A DNA stretch of 10,673 nt from Bacillota bacterium (lineage in GTDB: Bacteria; Bacillota; Clostridia; Oscillospirales; Ruminococcaceae): NCBI GenBank assembly GCA_023443315.1, contig JAEZVA010000017.1:1-10673 (forward strand). The letters are read 5' to 3'. A model generated the notes under the pieces. That model saw nothing but the letters and a program-made list of their open reading frames with translations. It was not told the origin of the DNA and did not search any database. The position numbers were made by a program, and so were the translations under genes. Positions 6,634 through 10,673 of the stretch are shown here, one piece after another. Numbering within the stretch: the stretch's first letter is position 1; every line of letters begins with the position of its first letter.

Positions 6634-6634
6634 A

Positions 6635-7315
6635 TTACTCTCCCTGTGCATCCATGTCGGTCTGCTTCGTCTTGTCCTGTTCTGCCGTTTCCTCCGTCTG
6701 CTCCGATTCCTCCTGCAGCCCCTCTGCCCCCTGTTCCTCCTCATCGTCGGGCAACAGCTCGGGGGTCAGGTCGGGCAGGGTGCGCTCCCCTGTCTCGATA
6801 TCCATGGCGTACAGCTCGGCTACATAGCAGTAGGAGCTCCACTTGGGGGTGACGGCGTCCTCGGTCAGACTTTCGAACTCAAAGCCCGCCTTCTCGTAGC
6901 ACCGCTGTGCCGATACGTTGTATTCGTACACATTCAGGCGCAGCTCCTCGATGCCGTACAGGTTTTTTGCGATGCGAAACACCGCCCGCAGCACCTCGCC
7001 CCCCAGACCCTTGCCGCGATACGCATCGAACAATAAAAACCGCCCCATCGTGGCGCGCAGGGTCTTTTTATCGATATGAAACAGCTCCACCGTGCCGATA
7101 AAATAGGTTTTGTCGAGAATGATCTCGTAGGTAATAAAGTCGCTGTTCTTTTTGACCTGTAGCGAAAGCGCCTGACGGGCGGTAAGCTGCTCTACGGTAA
7201 GTGGATAATGGTAGCCAAGCCCACTCCACTGGCGTAGAAAGTCTGCCCCCTTGTCCTTGTTGTATTCCACCAGCTTTGCGTAGTTTTGTTTGCGCAGCGG
7301 CACAAGCTCCACCAT
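6635..7315 (-). CDS. GNAT-family N-acetyltransferase with acidic C-terminal tail
   Basis: The protein belongs to the acetyl-CoA-dependent GNAT family; its substrate cannot be read from the sequence. From the chosen start it has 226 residues. The fold spans about 1-165, with the acetyl-CoA pyrophosphate loop YRGKGLGGEVL at 99-109 and the typical end NVYEYNVSAQRCYEKAGF at 118-135, as in RimJ/RimL- and SpeG-like members. Residues 173-226 are a low-complexity tail with 20 Asp/Glu against 3 Arg/Lys, unusual for the family. The frame is open to an ATG at 7357, but the ATG at 7315 has a near-perfect site AGGGGAGGA 7 nt upstream, so I use it. The gene separates noc from parA, which usually adjoin, and ends one base before a parS-like site. 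A promoter candidate lies 60-90 bases upstream. Confidence 0.88.
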   Translation of the reverse strand: MVELVPLRKQNYAKLVEYNKDKGADFLRQWSGLGYHYPLTVEQLTARQALSLQVKKNSDFITYEIILDKTYFIGTVELFHIDKKTLRATMGRFLLFDAYRGKGLGGEVLRAVFRIAKNLYGIEELRLNVYEYNVSAQRCYEKAGFEFESLTEDAVTPKWSSYCYVAELYAMDIETGERTLPDLTPELLPDDEEEQGAEGLQEESEQTEETAEQDKTKQTDMDAQGE

Positions 7316-7375
7316 AAACAGTTCCTCCCCTATCGCCACTAGGATATGACCGGGCAATGGCTATCATCTTTATTT

Positions 7376-7404
7376 AGTATAACGCGCGAAAACAAAGTGT
7401 GCAA
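7376..7404 (-). promoter_or_regulatory. Candidate promoter of the acetyltransferase gene
   Basis: On the minus strand a TTGCAC -35 (7404-7399), a 17-bp spacer and a TATACT -10 (7381-7376) would start transcription near 7369, about 54 nt before the ATG at 7315. The -10 matches five of six bases; the -35 keeps only the TTG. Confidence 0.45.
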
Positions 7405-7442
7405 TCGTACATGAGAGAAACAAGGGAATTGTTTATCCAGAA

Positions 7443-7506
7443 CACGAAGAAAGCGTGGCTTGCGCCGACGCACGAAGAAAGCGTGGCTTGCGCCACGCTT
7501 TCTTCG
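7443..7506 (-). repeat. Hairpin with a duplicated arm, between noc and the acetyltransferase gene
   Basis: CGAAGAAAGCGTGGC (7473-7487), loop TTGC and GCCACGCTTTCTTCG (7492-7506) form a perfect 15-bp stem. The left arm with its flank and loop (24 bases, 7443-7466) is repeated in tandem at 7471-7494 after GACG. In noc-direction RNA the first arm could pair with either of two copies. It may terminate noc or be a repeat; the U-tract after the stem (CUUUCUUCG) is poor. Confidence 0.6.
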
Positions 7507-7536
7507 ATAAAATCAGCCAGGGGATGAGTAAATTTA

Positions 7537-7560
7537 TTTTACACCAGGGAAAGTGTAAAA
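7537..7560 (-). repeat. TTTTACAC/GTGTAAAA inverted repeat just after noc
   Basis: TTTTACAC (7537-7544) and GTGTAAAA (7553-7560) pair over 8 bp around an 8-base loop. The repeat starts 5 bases after the noc stop codon. Its AT-rich stem makes a weak terminator at best; it might be an operator or a transcript end-stabilising hairpin. Confidence 0.45.
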
Positions 7561-7565
7561 CGCCA

Positions 7566-8399
7566 TTAGTTAACCGCCGCAAGCTTTGGCTCGGTTTTTT
7601 TCGCCTGCTTTGGGATGGTGACGATGTACTCGATGTAATCGTCCTTTTCCACCTGCTTTGCCTGTGCGTTCACGCCCGCCTTCTGCATCGTATCCACCGC
7701 GCGGTTCACGGTGTTTAGAAACAGCCGCACATCCTTTACGACGAACACCCTCTCCTGCCGTGGCTTTGGGGTATGGCAGAGCAGTCCGTTGATGTACTCC
7801 TCGGTCTTTTCCACCGTAAGCCTACGGGCGATGATCACGTCTAGCGTCTGGTCGCGTTTTTTGGGGTCTTCTATCTTTAGCAGTGCCCGTGCGTGTCGCT
7901 CGGACAAACGGTTTTGTAAAATCTTGTTTTGCTGCTCTGGCGAGATTCGCAATAGTCGAAGCTTATTTGCGATGGTGGACTGTGCCTTGCCAAGGCGCTG
8001 CGCCGCTTCCTCCTGCGTGACTGCCCAATCGTGGATGAGGGAGTAGTAGGCATTCGCTTCCTCAAAAAAGGTAAGATCGCTGCGCTGCAGGTTTTCGAGC
8101 ACCGACAGGATGGCGGATTGCTGTGCGGTTGCGTCCACAACAATGCAGGGTACAACGGGCAGGTTAATTAGCCTTGCGGCGCGCAGTCTGCGCTCGCCCG
8201 CTATCAGCTCATACACTCCGTCGCGGATGCGCCGCACCGACAGTGGTTGCAGCACCCCGTTTTCGCGGATGCTCTCCGCAAGACTTGCAAGCTCCGACTG
8301 GCTGGTGACCTTGCGCGGTTGGGCGGGGTTTGGCAGGATGTTATGTACCCCCACCTCGATGACCTTATTCACAACCTTTTCGCGTGAAAACACCGCCAT
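7566..8399 (-). CDS. noc: Nucleoid occlusion protein Noc (ParB paralogue)
   Basis: Noc is a CTP-binding ParB relative that binds its own sites across the chromosome and keeps the division ring away from the nucleoid. Domains in the 277-residue protein: N-terminal CTPase region with GERRLR (68-73) and ENLQRSD (102-108), helix-turn-helix 128-152 (TQEEAAQRLGKAQSTIANKL), SERHARAL just after, and a C-terminal dimer domain ending in DDYIEYIVTIPK. AQS, IANK and SERHA are the Noc-type residues where ParB has SR, a small residue and SGHA. The ATG at 8399 has GAGGTG about 7-8 nt upstream; a TTG two codons earlier is less likely. The N-terminus is short: the folded region starts near residue 12, about 20 fewer residues than in Bacillus Noc, whose start carries a membrane-binding amphipathic helix. 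Calling it a second ParB is the alternative. Confidence 0.9.
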   Translation of the reverse strand: MAVFSREKVVNKVIEVGVHNILPNPAQPRKVTSQSELASLAESIRENGVLQPLSVRRIRDGVYELIAGERRLRAARLINLPVVPCIVVDATAQQSAILSVLENLQRSDLTFFEEANAYYSLIHDWAVTQEEAAQRLGKAQSTIANKLRLLRISPEQQNKILQNRLSERHARALLKIEDPKKRDQTLDVIIARRLTVEKTEEYINGLLCHTPKPRQERVFVVKDVRLFLNTVNRAVDTMQKAGVNAQAKQVEKDDYIEYIVTIPKQAKKTEPKLAAVN

Positions 8400-8491
8400 G
8401 GGCAATCACCTCGCCTTTATAGCCAATCACTCTAATCATGTCCGAATAAAATCAGTAACCAAGTGGGAATAGCCGTTTTCTGCATATGCCT

Positions 8492-8535
8492 AAAAAAGCA
8501 AAAGCACAGAACAGGCTTGTCCGCCTTGTCTGTGC
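8492..8535 (-). terminator. Rho-independent terminator of rsmG
   Basis: On the minus strand GCACAGACAAGG pairs with CCTGTTCTGTGC (8535-8504), with a two-base internal mismatch and an 8-base loop. It is followed by TTTTGCTTTTTT. It lies 80 bases after the rsmG stop and about 93 bases before the noc start, so noc probably has its own promoter. Confidence 0.8.
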
Positions 8536-8614
8536 TCAGAATATCATAGTTGTAGCCTATTTTCCAGTATTTTCTATCTCTGCTTTGCGACAGGATGTTC
8601 CGCCATCCGCGCGG

Positions 8615-9328
8615 CTACAAGGGGTTTTTTGCCATTTTTGCACCGGGGCGCGGGTAGCCTGTCGGGGTTTGCGATATCTTTTTTATCACAACAATGGTTC
8701 TCTCCCCTGCACTCGGTAATGGGAAGCGTATTACGTCCTGAACTGTGCCGCCTAGGGTTTTGATGGCGCGGGCGGCTTCGGTAAGCTCGGTATCCACATT
8801 GCCGCTTTTCATCGCCGCGAATACGCCGCCTTGCTTTACAAACGGCAGGCAGTATTCCGTAAGCTCGCGCAGGTGGGCGACGGCACGGGCGGTGGCGACA
8901 TCATACCGCTCGCGGTAGCCCTTGTCGTTGCCTAAGTCCTCCGCGCGGGCGTGCACCGTACTGCCCGAAAGAGACAGCTCCTGAAGCAGCCCTTCCAAAA
9001 AGGTGATGCGCTTGTTCGTGCTGTCGGCTAGGGTGATGGCGACATCCTCCCGCATAATCTTGACAGGCACGCCGGGAAAGCCCGCCCCGCTGCCCACATC
9101 GATGAGGCTTGCCCTCTCGGGGATGGCGACGTGGTGCGCAAGCAGGATGCTGTCGAGAAAATGCTTGACCGCAATGCCCTCGTCGTCCTTGATGGCGGTC
9201 AGGTTCATGCGGCTGCTCCAGTCGAGCAAAAACGCGGCGTAGCGGTCAAACCGCGCAAGCTGGGTGTCGGTAAGGGTGATGCCCAGTGGCGCGGCGTGTT
9301 GATTTAGGATGTCGGAAACAGTAGGCAT
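8615..9328 (-). CDS. rsmG: 16S rRNA (guanine527-N7)-methyltransferase RsmG (GidB)
   Basis: RsmG uses S-adenosylmethionine to methylate N7 of G527 in 16S rRNA; loss gives low-level streptomycin resistance in many bacteria. The 237-residue length is normal. Visible signatures are WSSRMNLTAIKD (37-48), KHFLDS (55-60), the SAM-binding loop DVGSGAGFPG (77-86), TARAVA (146-151) and the C-terminal TIVVIKKI...YPRPGAKMAKNPL. The frame is open upstream to 9550, but that stretch is spacer repeat. The ATG at 9328 has AAAGGAG 7 nt upstream and gives a family-typical N-terminus. The usual neighbour mnmG lies further upstream, separated by a lipoprotein gene and a 400-base repeat spacer. A strong terminator follows. 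Confidence 0.96.
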   Translation of the reverse strand: MPTVSDILNQHAAPLGITLTDTQLARFDRYAAFLLDWSSRMNLTAIKDDEGIAVKHFLDSILLAHHVAIPERASLIDVGSGAGFPGVPVKIMREDVAITLADSTNKRITFLEGLLQELSLSGSTVHARAEDLGNDKGYRERYDVATARAVAHLRELTEYCLPFVKQGGVFAAMKSGNVDTELTEAARAIKTLGGTVQDVIRFPLPSAGERTIVVIKKISQTPTGYPRPGAKMAKNPL

Positions 9329-9520
9329 GGCGGGTCTCCTTTTTTTGCTGGTTTGTGGGGAGGATTTTTTGGGGGTATGTGGATGAGAAAATATTATGGG
9401 GCGTCGGGGACTCCGTCCCCTACAAAACGCCAACCTTCGGTTTTCGGTGCTAAATAAAAACCCACGCCGTAGGGAGCGACGCCCTCGTCGCATAGCCAGC
9501 CAAAGGCTGGCATTGGGAAA

Positions 9521-9560
9521 ACCTTCGCATAGCGAAGCAAACCTTCGCATAGCGAAGCAA
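9521..9560. repeat. Two tandem 20-bp repeats, each containing a hairpin
   Basis: ACCTTCGCATAGCGAAGCAA occurs twice in direct succession (9521-9540 and 9541-9560), with a diverged third unit beginning AGCTTCGCATTATGA at 9561. Each unit holds CTTCGC-ATA-GCGAAG. Confidence 0.8.
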
Positions 9561-9590
9561 AGCTTCGCATTATGAGAACCTTCGGTTCTC
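9552..9590. repeat. Double-hairpin repeat, copy 2
   Basis: GCGAAGC-AAA-GCTTCGC (9552-9568), linker ATTAT and GAGAACC-TTC-GGTTCTC (9574-9590) match copy 1 at 823-861 except for three positions. Two of these are paired changes in the second stem (A to G on the left arm, T to C on the right), so both copies fold perfectly; the third is in the loop. Confidence 0.75.
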
Positions 9591-9669
9591 TGGTTTTCTG
9601 CGCCTTACTAGGCGCTCCGTCCCCGACCAGATATAAATAGGCATGCTGGTTGTTTTTTCGGTGACATTC

Positions 9670-9699
9670 GGAACGGTCGGGGACCGTTCCCTACGGGTT
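9670..9699. repeat. GGAACGGTC palindrome repeat, copy A
   Basis: Arms GGAACGGTC (9670-9678) and GACCGTTCC (9682-9690) flank a GGG loop, followed by CTACGGGTTG. A near-identical copy with the same tail lies at 10379-10407. Both are in gene-free gaps. Confidence 0.8.
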
Positions 9700-9728
9700 G
9701 GGTTTTTGGTTTGGGGATGAAGCGTTTG

Positions 9729-10355
9729 TTAGGATATTGGGGTGTGTTTTGCTGATATGACCTTATATTGCCCGCGCTCGGGCAGGGCAATCAATTCGGC
9801 TTCATATCGGCTTAACAGAGTATATACCGGATTCTCTGCGTAATAGGACGGTACGTCATACGAACCGAGGGTCAGCGTAATGCGGTCGCCCTCCTGTTTA
9901 TAGCTGAGCACACCAAACACCCGTACCCCGCCATATCCGCCGAGCATTGGCATTACATACTCTCCCGATGCGCTGTCATACCCTTTTGTGCCGCCGTTTA
10001 ACGGGTCGAAGCTCTGCTGGGGGTCAAAGGAATCGGTGTCGAGGTGGGTGTATAAAATTTGCTCGATTTCGGCAATCGGAATTCGATACACACTGCCGTC
10101 AAACCATTCTTGTTGTTTGTCCTGATAAAAATCGGTCGAGAGTATCCAGAATAAATACGCTGCTTTCTCTCGTTCGGTGGGCGGCGTGCTCACCGTAAGC
10201 TCCAGAAAAAACATCCCCTCCGCAAATTCAACAACAGAACGTTGTTCCTGCGTCAGCTCATTGTTGGGAATTGGTACGGCAACGGATGGTGCGCAGCCGC
10301 AAAGCAGCGTCAAGCCTACAAGCATTCCTATCGATAATCGTTTGATTGTCGGCAT
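9729..10355 (-). CDS. Predicted lipoprotein of unknown function
   Basis: I do not recognise the family. The 208-residue protein starts MPTIKRLSIGMLVGLTLLCGC, a signal peptide with two early basic residues, a hydrophobic core and a lipobox (LCGC, Cys21). It is therefore probably lipid-anchored on the outer face of the membrane. The mature part is mostly hydrophilic, with a Gly-rich centre (LGGYGGVRVFGVL at about 138-150) and a C-terminal stretch likely to be beta strands (DRITLTLGSYDVP, YEAELIAL, YKVISAKH). It carries no catalytic motif I can name. The ATG at 10355 has a GGGGGG stretch about 9 nt upstream, a poor match to the consensus; the frame is open to 10475, but that extension overlaps mnmG and lacks a signal peptide. 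The gene sits between mnmG and rsmG, which are usually adjacent, so it may be an insertion into the block. Confidence 0.8.
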   Translation of the reverse strand: MPTIKRLSIGMLVGLTLLCGCAPSVAVPIPNNELTQEQRSVVEFAEGMFFLELTVSTPPTEREKAAYLFWILSTDFYQDKQQEWFDGSVYRIPIAEIEQILYTHLDTDSFDPQQSFDPLNGGTKGYDSASGEYVMPMLGGYGGVRVFGVLSYKQEGDRITLTLGSYDVPSYYAENPVYTLLSRYEAELIALPERGQYKVISAKHTPIS

Positions 10356-10378
10356 AGAACCGTACCCCCCATTTATCT

Positions 10379-10407
10379 GAACGGTCGGGGACCGTTCCTT
10401 ACGGGTT
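10379..10407. repeat. GAACGGTC palindrome repeat, copy B
   Basis: GAACGGTC (10379-10386), loop GGG and GACCGTTC (10390-10397) are followed by CTTACGGGTTG. It lies in the 64-base gap between the mnmG stop and the lipoprotein start and repeats copy A at 9670-9699 with only one or two differences. It could act as a weak transcript end or processing hairpin after mnmG, but there is no T-run. Confidence 0.78.
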
Positions 10408-10419
10408 GCGCGTTTTCGG

Positions 10420-10673
10420 TTATTTATTGCGCTCCAGCCACACCAGCAGCACCGAGATATCGGCGGGGCTGACACCCGAGATGCGCGACGCCTGCCCGAT
10501 GCTCAGGGGCTTGATGCGTGTTAGCTTTTCGCGCGCTTCTAGCCGTAGGCTTTCGATCTCATGGTAGGGCGTGTCGGGGGAAAGCGGACGCTGTTCCAGA
10601 CGGCGCATCTGCTCTACCTGCGCAAGCTGGCGGCGGATGTACCCCTCGTATTTCAGCTCAATCTCCGCCTGCT
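10420..10673 (-). CDS. mnmG: tRNA uridine-5-carboxymethylaminomethyl modification enzyme MnmG (GidA), 3' end
   Basis: Only the last 84 codons are in the window; the gene continues past the right edge. MnmG is an FAD protein that acts with the GTPase MnmE on the wobble uridine of several tRNAs. The segment contains ELKYEGYIRRQLAQVEQM (the conserved IKYEGYI region), PLSPDTPYHEIESLRLEAREKL, and the highly conserved C-terminal helix KPLSIGQASRISGVSPADIS followed by LLVWLERNK, the binding surface for MnmE. It ends at the normal place with TAA at 10422-10420. The gene opens the mnmG - rsmG - noc - parAB order typical of the origin region in Bacillota. Confidence 0.95.
   Translation of the reverse strand, partial: QAEIELKYEGYIRRQLAQVEQMRRLEQRPLSPDTPYHEIESLRLEAREKLTRIKPLSIGQASRISGVSPADISVLLVWLERNK

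Larger units (their letters stand above)
6190..6634. other. Spacer between the acetyltransferase gene and parA: parS pair, palindromes, promoter
   Basis: This 445-base stretch holds no supported gene; a minus-strand open frame at 6586-6398 has no family features and crosses a palindrome. From left to right it contains the parA leader and extended -10 promoter, a parS-like site (6356-6371), a plain stretch with no clear structure (6372-6530), a hairpin with T-run (6538-6564), a second palindrome (6587-6605), and an inverted parS-like site (6618-6633) one base after the acetyltransferase stop codon. The two parS-like sites thus bracket about 246 bases. Confidence 0.7.
9329..9728. repeat. Gene-free 400-base spacer rich in palindromes
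   Basis: No gene or convincing promoter is supported here. Palindromes from left to right: GTCGGGGAC core with overlapping GGGGAC-TCC-GTCCCC (9403-9420), AACC-TTC-GGTT around 9433, GCGACG-CCCT-CGTCGC (9476-9491), CCAGCC-AAA-GGCTGG (9496-9510), a 20-base tandem repeat (9521-9560), GCGAAGC-AAA-GCTTCGC (9552-9568), GAGAACC-TTC-GGTTCTC (9574-9590), a GTCCCCGAC core (9619-9627), and a 9-bp stem with loop GGG (9670-9690). The same unit types occur in the spacer at 507-1159. The long N-terminal extension of the rsmG frame passes through this region and is an artefact. Confidence 0.75.

Noticed and set aside
7430..7441. DnaA box at TTTATCCAG
   Set aside because: It is a single imperfect match to TTATCCACA with no cluster or AT-rich unwinding region nearby, so oriC is not called.
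8373..8392. parS-like TTTTCGCGTGAAAA inside the start of noc
   Set aside because: Only about 11 of 16 positions match parS, the repeat is not symmetric, and the coding sequence explains it.
8405..8439. noc promoter CGGACA-17 bp-TATAAA
   Set aside because: The hexamers are plausible, but transcription would begin inside the ribosome binding site, leaving too short a leader.
9329..9550. N-terminal extension of the rsmG frame by 74 residues
   Set aside because: The stretch runs through intergenic palindromes and tandem repeats, and the internal ATG at 9328 has a strong ribosome binding site and a family-typical start.
9496..9590. CRISPR array
   Set aside because: The repeats are 20 bp with no unique spacers, each contains its own hairpin, and no cas gene is in the window.

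Overview
The window is a chromosome segment from near the replication origin of a low-GC Gram-positive relative with moderate GC, most likely an anaerobic gut-type Clostridia (Oscillospiraceae/Ruminococcaceae-like). The order mnmG - rsmG - noc - parA - parB - serS matches the oriC-flanking block of Bacillota. Every gene is on the minus strand, so transcription runs from the right edge of the window to the left. Genus and species cannot be named from this sequence alone.

Layout from right to left, following transcription: the 3' end of mnmG (10673-10420); a small lipoprotein gene of unknown role (10355-9729); a 400-base repeat-rich spacer; rsmG (9328-8615) with its own terminator; noc (8399-7566); a hairpin spacer with a promoter; a GNAT acetyltransferase gene with an acidic tail (7315-6635); a 445-base spacer with two parS-like sites, two palindromes and a parA promoter; parA (6189-5419); parB (5372-4506); serS (4404-3130); a small zinc-ribbon membrane protein (3091-2693); a repeat-bearing spacer; a complete 1,293-bp IS481-family insertion sequence (1165-2457) with a 5-bp target duplication; a second long repeat spacer; and the 5' part of an acyl-ACP thioesterase gene (506 to the left edge).

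The central theme is chromosome segregation and division placement. ParB is a CTPase clamp predicted to load on the parS sites beside its own operon, ParA is the partner ATPase, and Noc is the ParB paralogue that keeps division away from the nucleoid. Residues that separate ParB from Noc specificity are as expected in each protein. mnmG and rsmG modify tRNA and 16S rRNA, and serS charges tRNA-Ser; these are housekeeping neighbours.

The main non-genic signal is in the spacers. They hold a modular family of short perfect palindromes in three sub-styles: arms around a GTC-GGG-GAC core, short-loop hairpins joined by ATTATG/ATAATA/CTATGC linkers, and GGGCGATTATCAATCGCCC-type hairpins. Many carry a GTAGGG lead-in. 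Two distant copies of a double hairpin differ by a paired, stem-preserving substitution. The insertion sequence landed exactly in the loop of one such palindrome, and an uninterrupted copy of that target survives between the two parS sites. I found no CRISPR array, tRNA, rRNA or new defence operon; the hairpin family and its use as an IS target are the best candidates for something little described.
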